From Botrimarina hoheduenensis (lineage in GTDB: Bacteria; Planctomycetota; Planctomycetia; Pirellulales; Lacipirellulaceae), in assembly GCF_007859815.1 (NCBI RefSeq), contig NZ_SJPH01000004.1, positions 365,094 to 429,093 of the forward strand: a stretch of 64,000 bases of DNA, given 5' to 3'. A program made the translations under genes and the position numbers. This document shows, one piece after another, positions 8,970 through 17,990 of this stretch (within the stretch, counting starts at the first letter, position 1; every line of letters begins with the position of its first letter). Below the pieces are notes generated by a model, which did not search any database, was not told where the DNA came from, and was given only the letters and a program-made list of their open reading frames with translations.

Positions 8970-9401
8970 ATGCCTGCACAGATCTCGCGGAGTGCTTTGC
9001 AATTAGCAAGCCGCCTTCGCTTGTTGATGACGTTCTCTTTTTTTCTCGCAGCGAGTTTCTTACAAGCACAAGTCATCCAGACACTGGGGCCGGTAGGTGG
9101 CGGGACGAGACTTACGGGCTATCAATCCTGCCTGACAATTCCGTTTTCGGTCGGGCGGTTTTCACGGCGAATAGCCTGTTGTCTTCCGGTCAGTACTGAC
9201 CGGCGATCATTCCGAACAGCCAACGACATCAACGACAACAATTGGGTTACCGGCACTGGCATTCTCAATGGCCAGACCCACGGCTACCGAATGCGGGTAA
9301 GCCACGTACCTGAGCCAAGTGCGTTGGTGCCCGCTCTGCTCACTCTAGCAATGGCAACCGTCAGACGATCTTACGCGGTCAACTACGCACACCGCTTTTA
9401 A
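8970..9401 (+). pseudogene. Decayed HAF-repeat PEP-CTERM protein
   Basis: From an ATG preceded by GGGAGCC there is a signal peptide (LLMTFSFFLAASFLQAQ), and the frame ends with a PEP-CTERM anchor (VPEPSALVPALLTLAMATVRR). Just before it lies a HAF-type extracellular repeat (ANDINDNNWVTGTGILNGQT). The middle is out of frame: residues 45-70 are Cys/Arg-rich and unlike either flank. A different frame at about 9095-9197 gives sensible secreted sequence (YGLSILPDNSVFGRAVFTAN) that then reaches a stop. HAF proteins normally have several repeats and over 250 residues. I therefore read this as a gene shrunk by internal deletion and frameshift. A short working protein is possible but less likely. Confidence 0.6.
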
Positions 9402-9461
9402 CCGGGGCTAGCGCGTCGGGATTGATTGCGTGCCATCAGAGTTACCCTTCCGCAGTGCGTT

Positions 9462-9938
9462 TCAGCCTTGATCGCCGCAGACGTGCCCGGTAACTGCGTC
9501 GCGGGGAGTGGCGTGGTTGCGCAGGCGATCGCAGTGCGGGGCGTCGCATACTTCGTGCGTCTGTTCGGGCCGCAAACCGCACAGGCGGAGCGCGCCGCCG
9601 GTTGCCTCCAGCCGCACTTGCAGCAGACGCAAGCCTTCGCGGTAGTACAGCGCGTGATGGGGACGGCACGCATTCTCGGACAGCTCCACCACAAGTCGAT
9701 ACGTGAAGTGCTCTTGCGCCACCGACCAAATTTGCTCCGCCAGACGTGACGGCTCGACCCGGTCGGGTCCCGATACGCTCACGAACAGCCAGTTCGGGCC
9801 GCGCTGCGTGACGAGGCACTCGCATGCGCTCGGTGTGGACTCTTCCTTCGTGAGACGGTCTGGCACCGCAGGTTGAGTGACTAGCAGCGAACGATTCCTT
9901 GTTGCGCGGCGTGCGCGCGCTTCCGTTTGGGTCATCAT
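9462..9938 (-). CDS. STAS-like (anti-sigma-antagonist-like) protein
   Basis: A 158-residue soluble protein. Its second half follows the STAS fold: a strand (NWLFVSVSGPDRVEP), a helix and strand (TYRLVVELSE), a long helix (REGLRLLQVRLEATGG) and the typical closing strand ALRLCGLRPEQTHEV. STAS proteins of the SpoIIAA type bind anti-sigma factors and are switched by phosphorylation of a Ser after the central strand. Here that region reads ENACRPHHALYYREG and has no Ser/Ser-Ala pair, so phosphoswitching is doubtful. The first 35 residues are probably a flexible tail. No kinase or sigma factor is adjacent. Other frames in the same place are shadows. Confidence 0.55.
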   Translation of the reverse strand: MMTQTEARARRATRNRSLLVTQPAVPDRLTKEESTPSACECLVTQRGPNWLFVSVSGPDRVEPSRLAEQIWSVAQEHFTYRLVVELSENACRPHHALYYREGLRLLQVRLEATGGALRLCGLRPEQTHEVCDAPHCDRLRNHATPRDAVTGHVCGDQG

Positions 9939-10258
9939 TTTACCACTCCTTCGGACAAGATCCTGTTAATGAAAAGCATCCCGCAGCCGCTGAAGAATCG
10001 CTTCAAACCGACCGCAAGATCAGCGGCGTCACCGACCGAAGGAACTCGCAAGCCCAGCGGCCCGTGGGCAGCCTGCTGCTTGCTTGTCGAAGGTGTCGTT
10101 CAAGAGAAGAATCGCCTCGGCGTGCCGCCTTGGGTAAGGCCATCGCCCATAAATCAGACTAGCGCATGGCGAGCGCGAATATCAATTGCAAACGGCACGA
10201 AAATGCGTGCTATTTTGTCGCGGCGCCAGCACGGCAAGGCTGGGCAATCAATCGCAAC
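9939..10258. other. Intergenic region, no gene seen
   Basis: A 320-base region behind the STAS-like gene and after the end of alaS; both are on the minus strand, so this DNA is downstream of alaS and upstream of the STAS-like gene. Small open frames here have no family features. I found no strong terminator hairpin for alaS. Confidence 0.4.
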
Positions 10259-13093
10259 TTACGAACCAAGGAGCTTCTCGAGCGTGCTCTTCGCCACCGC
10301 GAGCGCCTCGGGGGTCTTGGCGGGCAGTTTACCGCCGGCTTGGGCCATATCCGGCCGTCCGCCGCCGCCCCCCCCCACCACCGCTGCCACGGGTCCGATC
10401 CAGTCCTTGGCGGTCACCCCCCGCTCGACCAGGTCTTTGGTCACCGCGGCAATGAGGGTCACTTTGTCGTCTCCCTCGGTCGAGGCAAACAGCACCGCGG
10501 CCGGCTGCTTCTTCTGGCGGATCGCGTCGATCAGCTGACGGAGCAAGCCCACAGGTGCGTCGGGCGTGTGCGCGATAACCGTCGTCACGCCGGCAATCTG
10601 GGTTGCGGCCTCGAGCAGCGTCTCTGCCGACAGGGGGCCGGCTGCTTCGCGGTTCTTCACCTGCGCTTCGAGCGTTTCGATCTCGGCCATCAATGCCGCA
10701 ACGCGCTCGGCGGACGCGACGGGGGCCACCGAAAGCTGCCGCGAGACATCGGCAACCGCCTGTCGCTTCTGAGCATACGTCTTGAGCTCGGGCCCCCGGA
10801 GCTGCGCGGGCGTCGGCTCGACCTCGCCCCCGCCGGCGAGCTTCTTCTTGAGGGCCCGCTGCCGCGCTACCAACCGCCCGACCGCCTCGACCACGGTCTC
10901 TGACTTCACTCCCAGCGTGCTGGCCAAGGCCGCCAGAATCGCTTCCGTCTGGGCGCGGTGCTCGGTGGCGCGCTGGCCGGTCAGTGCCGTCACGCGCCGC
11001 GTTCCGGCAGAGACACCTTCTTCGGCGAGGATCTCGAACTCGCCCACGTCCGCGACCTGCTTCAGGTGCGTTCCGCCACACAACTCGCGGCTGAACGCCT
11101 GCTGGTCGTCGAGCGGCCCCATTGAGACCATCCGCACGGGGTCGGGGTACTTCTCGCCAAAGAGCATCATGGCACCCTGCTGGCGGGCCTCGGCCAAGGG
11201 GAGCGTCTCGCAGCGCACGGCTCCGCCTGCGGCAACGGCGGCTTCGACATCGGCGGCGATGGTCGCCAGTTGTTCGGGCTCAACCGCTGAGAGGTTCGTG
11301 AAGTCGAAACGCAGCCAGTCGGCATCGACTTTTGAGCCCTGTTGCTGGGCGTGCGTGCCGAGCGTTTTCTGAAGCGCGTGGTGCAACAGGTGGGTTGCGG
11401 AGTGCGCACGACGGATCGCGTCGCGACGGTCTTCGTTGACCTTTGCCAGAACACTGTCGCCGGAGTTGAGGGTCCCCTTGAGCAGTTTGCCCGAGTGTAC
11501 AAAGAGCGAGCCATCCTTCTGGGTATCGGTGACGACAAACACGCCCTTCTCGCCAGTCAGCGTGCCCGTATCGCCCACTTGGCCGCCGCTCTCGCCGTAA
11601 AACGGCGTTCCCTCGAGCACCACGCGGGCTTGCTGTCCTTCGGCCAGCGCTTCGGCGAGCTGCTCGTCTTCGCCCGTTCCGACAACGATCCCCACCACTT
11701 TGACGTTTGCCTCGGTGGTGTCGTAGCCGAGGAATTCGGTGGCGTGCCCCGCCTGCTTGAGCGAGTCCATCGGCCCCTTGGCACCCATGACTGTGTGGGT
11801 GAGCTTGCCCGAAGCCTCGCCGTGCTCCTCCATCGCACGACGGTAACTGTCCCAGTCGAAGGCCAACTTCTGATCAGCGGCAAGGCTCTCGAACAGCTCA
11901 GGCGGCACGCCGTACGTCTGGTACAGCTCCGCTGCGAAGGCACCATCGACCGCCGTGCGGTTATCGGTACGCATCTCGTCGAAGACCCGCTCGATACGGT
12001 TCAAGCCGTCATCGATCGTGCCGAAGAAGTTGGCCTCCTCTTTCTGAATGACGCTCGCGACGCGCTCCCGTGTCTCGGAAAGCTCGGGGTAGGGGTTGGC
12101 CATCACCTCCGCCACCTTCGGCACGAGCTTGTAAAGAAACGGATCACGCAAGCCCATCTGATGGCCGTCGAGGACCGCGCGACGCAGCAACCGCTTCACG
12201 ACATACTTCTCTTTGTTGGCACCCGGATACACATTTTCATGAACCGCGAAAGCGCACGCGCGGAGATGATCGGTGATGCGCCGCAAGCGTCGTCCCGTGT
12301 CGCTGTCGTAGACGTATTTCACGCCGCACACTTCCGCCGCGGCATCGACAATCGGCCGGAGCGTGTCGATGTGAAAATTGGTGGGCACCCCCTGCAGCGC
12401 CGCGGCAGTTCGCTCAAGGCCCATGCCGGTGTCGATGTTCTTGCTCGGCAGCGGACGCAGGTTGTCCGGCGGATCGCCCACACGATTGAACTGGGTGAAT
12501 ACCAGGTTCCAGATCTCGAGCGGCTCGGCCCGGCTGCCATCGGCAAGCGTGGCGGTGTAGTAGATCTCGCTGCACGGGCCGCACACGCCGTCCGGTCCCT
12601 CGCTGGGAGCGCTCGCCGGCCAGAAGTTTTCGTCCTCGTCTTCAAACGAGATCCGGGCGGGTGGCAGACCGATCTGGTCGCGCCAGATGGCGGCCGCCTC
12701 TTGGTCATCTTTGTAGACTGTCACCGACAACGACTCGGCGGGAAGCCCCAGCCATTTCTTGTCCGTGAGAAACTCCCAGGCCCAATGGATCGCGTCGCGC
12801 TTGAAATAATCGCCGAAGCTGAAGTTGCCCAGCATCTCGAAGAACGTGTGATGCCGGGGGGTGCGGCCCACATTGTCGATATCGCCGGTACGCATGCACT
12901 TCTGGCAAGTCGTGGCCCGGGTGTAGTCGAGCTTCACCTTGCCCAGGAAGTGGTCCTTGAACTGGTTCATCCCCGCCGGGGTGAACAGCACGCTGGGGTC
13001 CCAGGTCGGCACGAGCACGTCGCTGGCGACGCGGGTGTGGCCCTTCGACTCAAAGAAGGCAAGGTACTTTTCGCGGAGCTCGTCGGTCTTCAT
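10259..13093 (-). CDS. alaS: Alanyl-tRNA synthetase
   Basis: This 944-residue class II synthetase charges tRNA-Ala with alanine and edits mischarged Ser/Gly. The N-terminal catalytic core shows SDVLVPTWDPSVLFTPAGMN, the conserved FKDHFLGK, CMRTGDIDNVGRTPRHHTFF and GTGDSPMGLERTAA-like (NIDTGMGLERTAAAL) segments. The editing domain has the zinc-ligand pairs HSATHLLHHAL and CGGTHLKQVADVGEF. The C-terminal DHHA1 domain ends with the glycine-rich VVGGGGGGRPDMAQAGGK. It is somewhat longer than the usual 870-880 residues, mainly in insertions. It is the only tRNA synthetase in the window and has no obvious operon partner. Confidence 0.97.
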   Translation of the reverse strand: MKTDELREKYLAFFESKGHTRVASDVLVPTWDPSVLFTPAGMNQFKDHFLGKVKLDYTRATTCQKCMRTGDIDNVGRTPRHHTFFEMLGNFSFGDYFKRDAIHWAWEFLTDKKWLGLPAESLSVTVYKDDQEAAAIWRDQIGLPPARISFEDEDENFWPASAPSEGPDGVCGPCSEIYYTATLADGSRAEPLEIWNLVFTQFNRVGDPPDNLRPLPSKNIDTGMGLERTAAALQGVPTNFHIDTLRPIVDAAAEVCGVKYVYDSDTGRRLRRITDHLRACAFAVHENVYPGANKEKYVVKRLLRRAVLDGHQMGLRDPFLYKLVPKVAEVMANPYPELSETRERVASVIQKEEANFFGTIDDGLNRIERVFDEMRTDNRTAVDGAFAAELYQTYGVPPELFESLAADQKLAFDWDSYRRAMEEHGEASGKLTHTVMGAKGPMDSLKQAGHATEFLGYDTTEANVKVVGIVVGTGEDEQLAEALAEGQQARVVLEGTPFYGESGGQVGDTGTLTGEKGVFVVTDTQKDGSLFVHSGKLLKGTLNSGDSVLAKVNEDRRDAIRRAHSATHLLHHALQKTLGTHAQQQGSKVDADWLRFDFTNLSAVEPEQLATIAADVEAAVAAGGAVRCETLPLAEARQQGAMMLFGEKYPDPVRMVSMGPLDDQQAFSRELCGGTHLKQVADVGEFEILAEEGVSAGTRRVTALTGQRATEHRAQTEAILAALASTLGVKSETVVEAVGRLVARQRALKKKLAGGGEVEPTPAQLRGPELKTYAQKRQAVADVSRQLSVAPVASAERVAALMAEIETLEAQVKNREAAGPLSAETLLEAATQIAGVTTVIAHTPDAPVGLLRQLIDAIRQKKQPAAVLFASTEGDDKVTLIAAVTKDLVERGVTAKDWIGPVAAVVGGGGGGRPDMAQAGGKLPAKTPEALAVAKSTLEKLLGS

Positions 13094-13311
13094 AAAAGCA
13101 AAGGGGAGGCGGCATTCGGCGGGCTTGGCGACCCTACGGGGCCGCGGCAGAGCTCCGAATCGTACCCGCTACGGGCTCGCCGAGGAACGGATCCTTCGGG
13201 CTACAGGGGCTCCGAAATACGTTGCAGCCGGGGCAGAGCCCGCCCATACTGGATTGCCAGATCGCCGAAATCACTTGCCGATGCCCCCAAGTCCCGACGG
13301 AGTCAACGAGC

Positions 13312-14172
13312 TTGTCACGCATTCTTGCTCTGTTTGCTAGTCTCGTTGTGTGGGTCGCCCTGGCGGAACACGCTCAGGCGTGCTCGTTCTGTGCGGCGAT
13401 GGGCTGTACACCGTGCGACCGGGCTCCCGTTGCCGCTACGGACGACCCCAACCCCGGCTACGTGCTGCAGGGAGACGGCGTTCAGTGGCCGCAACCCGGC
13501 GGCGATGGCACGCCGATCACGATCACTTATAGCTACAACAACTTTCTTGACGGCGGCATGCTGGACCCCAGCAACCAGCCGATCGCTGCCGATTTTATTC
13601 GGCAAGTGACCGCCGAAGCTTTCGGCCTGTGGGCCGCGGTCGCGCCGCTCCATTTTGTCGAAGTCCCCGACGCCGGCGGCAGGGTCTTCGTTGGCTTCAG
13701 CGCGGCCTACAACGCGCTGCCGCAAGACGGCTTCGGACAGATCCGCATCAGTCATCGCTTTATCAACGGCACTGACGAACAGAACGGCATGCCGGTCGCT
13801 AAAGCGCTCGCGTGGTTCCCGGCCCCCTCGGCGGGAGCCATCGGCGGCGATATCCACTTCGACAACGGCGATCGCTGGGGCATTGTCGGCACGCCCAGCC
13901 AGCCCGACATCTTGGGCATCCTCACCCACGAGATCGGCCACGCGCTGGGCTTGGCACACTCGACCACGTCGGAAGCGGCCATGTGGTTTGCCGCGCCACG
14001 CCGCAGCGGGCCGGGCACCGGCATGCTGTGGCCCGCCGATATCGCCGGCGTCCGGGCGATCTATGGTGCTGGCATCGGCAGCGTCACGCCGCTACAACTC
14101 GTCCCCGAGCCCACCGCGGCGCTGCTTGTTGTGGTCGCGGCCTTCGGGGTAGCCTGCACGGGCCGCCGGTGA
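13312..14172 (+). CDS. Matrixin-like (M10) metalloprotease with PEP-CTERM anchor
   Basis: About 286 residues if started at the TTG at 13312, which has GGAG nine bases upstream and gives a clean signal peptide (LSRILALFASLVVWVALAEH). A longer frame opens at a TTG at 13222. The mature protein begins with a Cys-rich segment (ACSFCAAMGCTPCDRA). It contains the zinc-metalloprotease motif HEIGHALGLAH, in the matrixin form HExxHxxGxxH, followed by the usual Met region (EAAMWFAAP). The C-terminus is a PEP-CTERM sorting signal (VPEPTAALLVVVAAFGVAC then GRR). I infer an exosortase-processed secreted protease. Possible targets are other surface proteins, but nothing in the sequence names a substrate. 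Confidence 0.83.
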   Translation: MSRILALFASLVVWVALAEHAQACSFCAAMGCTPCDRAPVAATDDPNPGYVLQGDGVQWPQPGGDGTPITITYSYNNFLDGGMLDPSNQPIAADFIRQVTAEAFGLWAAVAPLHFVEVPDAGGRVFVGFSAAYNALPQDGFGQIRISHRFINGTDEQNGMPVAKALAWFPAPSAGAIGGDIHFDNGDRWGIVGTPSQPDILGILTHEIGHALGLAHSTTSEAAMWFAAPRRSGPGTGMLWPADIAGVRAIYGAGIGSVTPLQLVPEPTAALLVVVAAFGVACTGRR

Positions 14173-14222
14173 AGATTGCTCCGTAGCGGCTTCCGAGCCC
14201 CTGCCAACGAGCGTCTTCGGCC

Positions 14223-15638
14223 ATGCGACTAAATTTTCTCTGCGCCCTGGTGGTTGCCGGGGGGGCGATCCTCGCGACCCGCCCCGCAGTCTTCGCGCAG
14301 GCCGCCGCTCCCGTCGCGACAGCGCCTGCCGTCTCGCCGCTGGATGACTACGTCGCCGCAGCCGACGACACCTTCGCTTGGCGCGTGCTGAGCAAGCAAG
14401 CTCATGAGGACCGCACGGAACTCGTGCTGGAAATGACCTCGCAGCGCTGGCGCGACGATGACGAAGTCAGCCGCGGCGTGTGGCGGCACGGAATCACCCT
14501 CGTCATTCCGCACAGCGCTCAGTCGGACGCCGCTTTGCTCTATATCGCAGGGGGCTCGAACAACGATCCGCCCCCGAACGCCGCAAGCAACCAGATCCGC
14601 GAGGCCGCGCTGGCGAGCCGCTCTGTCGCAGCGATGCTCACCTGCGTACCCAACCAACCGACGATTGTCTACGGCAGCGACGCCCCGCACCGCGATCGGT
14701 ATGAAGACGATCTGCTGGCGGCCACCTGGAACCGGTTTGCCGCCACAGAAGACCCCACCTGGCTCGCCCAACTCGCGATGGCCAAGTCGGCCGTCCGGGC
14801 GATGGATGCGGTGCAGGCGGCCGTTGCCGAAGTCGACGGCGCGCCGGCGATCAAGCGGTTCACCGTGGCCGGAGCCTCGAAACGCGGCTGGACGACCTGG
14901 CTGACCGCGATTGTGGATAAGCGTGTCGCGGCAATCGCCCCGATCGTCATCGACATGCTCAACATCGGACCCTCAATGCGGCACCATCGGGCCTGCTACG
15001 GCGCTTGGTCGCGGGCCCTGAAAGACTACGAAAAACAAGGCATCGCCGACAAGCTCGATCAGCCCGAGGGGCAGGCGATCCTCTCGATCGTTGATCCTTA
15101 CGCCTATCGCTCTCGGCTGAGTCTTCCCAAGGTCATGGTGAACGCCGCGGGCGACGAGTTTTTTCTGCCCGACTCGTCCCGGTTTTATTACGACGATCTT
15201 ATCGGCGAAAAACACCTCTCTTACACGCCCAACACGGGCCACTCGCTGCGCGGCACCGACGCCCTGGAGACGGTCATCGCGCTGCACGCATCGGTCGCAC
15301 ACGGGCTGACACGGCCCACGGTCACGTGGACTGGCGACTCCACCGGGGCGGAGCATGTGGTAACCTGCTCTGCCAAACCGATCGAGGCCGTGCTGTGGCG
15401 GGCCGTGAACCCCGCGGGGCGAGACTTCCGTCACGCGCTGATTGGCGCTGCCTATGAATCGAGGCCGCTCGAAGCGGACGGTAGCGGCACGTACCGCATC
15501 GCGATCGAACCTCCGGCAGAAGGATATTCGGCCACCTTCGCCCGCTTCACTTTCGACATCGGGGCCGGCGTCCCATGGCGCATCAGCACCCCAGTGTGGG
15601 TCGCGCCGGACGTCGAGCCGTTTGCGGGTGGCGAATAA
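14223..15638 (+). CDS. PhoPQ-activated pathogenicity-related family alpha/beta hydrolase
   Basis: A 471-residue exported protein with an N-terminal signal peptide (LNFLCALVVAGGAILATRP). It matches the PqaA/PhoPQ_related family (PF10142): ITLVIPHSAQSDAALLYIAGG near residue 95, the nucleophile elbow VAGASKRGWTTWLTAIVD, the conserved MRHHRACYGAWSRALKDY, DEFFLPDSSRFYYDDL and the catalytic-His segment TPNTGHSLRGTD. The enzyme activity is not established for the family, and the virulence name comes from Salmonella and need not apply here. It begins 50 bases after the matrixin-like gene on the same strand and may be cotranscribed with it. Confidence 0.88.
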   Translation: MRLNFLCALVVAGGAILATRPAVFAQAAAPVATAPAVSPLDDYVAAADDTFAWRVLSKQAHEDRTELVLEMTSQRWRDDDEVSRGVWRHGITLVIPHSAQSDAALLYIAGGSNNDPPPNAASNQIREAALASRSVAAMLTCVPNQPTIVYGSDAPHRDRYEDDLLAATWNRFAATEDPTWLAQLAMAKSAVRAMDAVQAAVAEVDGAPAIKRFTVAGASKRGWTTWLTAIVDKRVAAIAPIVIDMLNIGPSMRHHRACYGAWSRALKDYEKQGIADKLDQPEGQAILSIVDPYAYRSRLSLPKVMVNAAGDEFFLPDSSRFYYDDLIGEKHLSYTPNTGHSLRGTDALETVIALHASVAHGLTRPTVTWTGDSTGAEHVVTCSAKPIEAVLWRAVNPAGRDFRHALIGAAYESRPLEADGSGTYRIAIEPPAEGYSATFARFTFDIGAGVPWRISTPVWVAPDVEPFAGGE

Positions 15639-15742
15639 ATTCAGCCTGACCGGGACGGTGCATCAGGCTAAAGCGATCCTCTATGATAAACCTCTAGACG
15701 CAAGCACTTCATTCTTCAGAGCGATCGCATCCAAGGACTCGG

Positions 15743-17974
15743 GTGACCAATAGCGCCATAACACCGCACGAAGCCGCGTTGCTTAAAACGATGCAGCGCT
15801 ACTGGGGCTACGACTCGTTTCGCCCGCTGCAGCGCGAGGCGATGGCCGCCGTCATGGACGGCCGCGACTCGGTCGTGGTGCTCCCCACGGGTGGCGGCAA
15901 GAGCCTGTGCTTTCAAGCCCCGGCCGTGGCGATGGGGGGGATGGCGCTCGTCGTCTCGCCGCTCATCTCGCTGATGAAAGACCAGGTCGATACGCTCCGT
16001 TCAGCCGGGGTCTCTGCGGCGTACCTCAACAGCACCCTCTCGACCGATGAGCGACGCGAGGTGATGGAACAGATCCGCGGCGAACAGCTCAAGCTGCTGT
16101 ACGTCGCCCCCGAGCGGTTGCTGCTGGACGGAACCCTGTCGATGCTCGCGCAAGCCAATGTCTCGCTCGCCGCGATCGACGAGGCGCACTGCATCAGCAG
16201 CTGGGGTCACGATTTTCGCCCCGAGTACCGCGGTCTGGCACGCCTTAAAGAAGTGTTCCCCCACATCGGCGTTCACGCCTACACCGCGACCGCCACCGAG
16301 GCGGTCCGGGACGATATCGCACGCCAGCTCGGTCTGGCCGACGCCGAGATGCTCGTCGGCTCGTTCGACCGACTGAACCTCATCTATCGGGTCCGCAGCG
16401 CGGCAGGACGCATGGGACAGATCCAACGCGTTATCGAGCAACACCGGGGCGAGTCCGGCATTGTCTACTGCATCAGTCGCAAAGAGGTGGAGAAGACGGC
16501 GGCGGCGCTCGTCGGGCTGGGCGTCAAGGCCAAGCCCTACCATGCGGGCCTGACCGACGAAGATCGCAAACGCCATCAGGATGATTTCCTCAACGACCGC
16601 GCGGAGGTGATTGTCGCCACCGTTGCGTTTGGCATGGGGATCGATAAACCCGATGTGCGCTTTGTCGTTCACGCCGGGATGCCCAAGTCGCTGGAGAACT
16701 ACCAGCAGGAAGCGGGTCGGGCGGGCCGCGACGGCCTGCCTTCCGATTGTCTGCTGCTCTACAGCCGCGGCGACGCGGCGCTGTGGAAGCGGATCATCGA
16801 ATCCTCGGCCGACCCGGGCGTGGGCGATGGAAGTGCCGACTCGCTCGATGGTGCCCTCCGCGCACTGGACGGCATGAGCGGCTACTGCGGCGGCGTTTCA
16901 TGCCGCCACAAACAGCTCGTCGAGCACTTCGGCCAGCCGTTCAGCCACAACAACTGCGGCGCTTGTGACGTCTGTCTTGGTGAACTGGACCTGGTCGACG
17001 ACGCCCTGCTGCTAGCGCAGAAAATCGTGTCGTGCGTCGCGCGGCTTGAGCAGCGTTACGGAGCCGATCACACCACCAAAGTGCTCGCCGGATCGACCGA
17101 AGAGCGGGTGCTGCAGCTCGGTCACGACCGCCTTAGCACCTATGGGCTGCTGAAGGATCAGCGCACGGGCGACATCCGCGATTGGGTCGAGCAGCTCGTC
17201 AGCCAGGGCTTCTTGCTCAAGGCCGGAGAATACGGCGTGCTGCACATTACCGAATCGGGTCGCCAGTTGCTCAAGGGCGAGGCCGAGCCCAAGCTGCTCC
17301 GCGCCAGCGCCGCCGGAAGCGATAAACCCGCGGGCCGCAACCGCGCGACTGAGAGCTGGGAGGGGGTCGATCGCGCGTTGTTCGAGCAGCTGCGCGCGCT
17401 ACGATCACATTTGGCGACCGAGCGCTCGGTGCCGGCCTACGTGGTGTTCGGCGACACCACGCTCCGCGATCTGGCCCGACGCCGACCGACGACACTCGAT
17501 GGTTTCCGCCATGCGCAGGGCGTCGGCGAGAAAAAACTCCGCGACTACGGCGACGCTTTTGTCGCGGCGATCAGCGGCTATTGTTCGACCAATGGCGTGG
17601 CGGGTGACATCGAAGTCGTACCGACGACCGAGGCACCGCGCCGCCCATCGCGCCCGCGCAAATCGGGAGCAAACGCTTCGGCGATGGCAGCGTTCTCGCT
17701 CTTTCGCGAAGGTCTGGCGATCACCGAGGTGGCGCGCCAGATGGGGCGCGCCCCCTCGACCGTCACCGGCTACCTGAGCGAGTACCTCAAGCACGAATCG
17801 GTTACCGATCCCACGCCGTGGGTCGATCGCACAACCGCTACGGCCGTCGAGGAAGCGATCGAATCGGTCGGCCTGCGCGCCCTGAAGCCCCTGCACGAGC
17901 ACCTGGGCGGGACCGTCGATTACGACGCGATCCGGATCGTCGCCACATGTCTGGCCAATCGCGAACGTGTTTAG
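15743..17974 (+). CDS. recQ: RecQ family ATP-dependent DNA helicase with C-terminal HTH
   Basis: A 743-residue 3'-5' helicase starting at GTG. Motif I is LPTGGGKSLCFQAPA, motif II is DEAHCISSWGHDFRPEY (DEAH plus the aromatic-rich loop) and motif VI is QEAGRAGRDG. A zinc-binding RQC region follows (CRHKQLVEHFGQPFSHNNC, then CDVC). An HRDC domain lies at about residues 545-620 (FEQLRALRSHLATERSVPAY). The last 100 residues add a helix-turn-helix (FREGLAITEVARQMGRAPST). This extra module explains the length over the usual 600. The protein should unwind recombination and replication intermediates, and the HTH may help it bind DNA. It converges on the MuiA-like gene with only 16 bases between. Confidence 0.95.
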   Translation: MTNSAITPHEAALLKTMQRYWGYDSFRPLQREAMAAVMDGRDSVVVLPTGGGKSLCFQAPAVAMGGMALVVSPLISLMKDQVDTLRSAGVSAAYLNSTLSTDERREVMEQIRGEQLKLLYVAPERLLLDGTLSMLAQANVSLAAIDEAHCISSWGHDFRPEYRGLARLKEVFPHIGVHAYTATATEAVRDDIARQLGLADAEMLVGSFDRLNLIYRVRSAAGRMGQIQRVIEQHRGESGIVYCISRKEVEKTAAALVGLGVKAKPYHAGLTDEDRKRHQDDFLNDRAEVIVATVAFGMGIDKPDVRFVVHAGMPKSLENYQQEAGRAGRDGLPSDCLLLYSRGDAALWKRIIESSADPGVGDGSADSLDGALRALDGMSGYCGGVSCRHKQLVEHFGQPFSHNNCGACDVCLGELDLVDDALLLAQKIVSCVARLEQRYGADHTTKVLAGSTEERVLQLGHDRLSTYGLLKDQRTGDIRDWVEQLVSQGFLLKAGEYGVLHITESGRQLLKGEAEPKLLRASAAGSDKPAGRNRATESWEGVDRALFEQLRALRSHLATERSVPAYVVFGDTTLRDLARRRPTTLDGFRHAQGVGEKKLRDYGDAFVAAISGYCSTNGVAGDIEVVPTTEAPRRPSRPRKSGANASAMAAFSLFREGLAITEVARQMGRAPSTVTGYLSEYLKHESVTDPTPWVDRTTATAVEEAIESVGLRALKPLHEHLGGTVDYDAIRIVATCLANRERV

Positions 17975-17990
17975 GCGCTCGCCGTGAGGC

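Noticed and set aside
9442..9825. Alternative minus-strand frame over the STAS-like gene
   Set aside because: Arg-rich shadow; the frame 9462-9938 has the STAS strand-helix pattern and better codon usage.
11342..13609. 755-codon plus-strand frame opposite alaS
   Set aside because: It lies almost wholly antisense to the well-supported alaS and has the His/Arg-rich, motif-free look of a GC-rich shadow frame.
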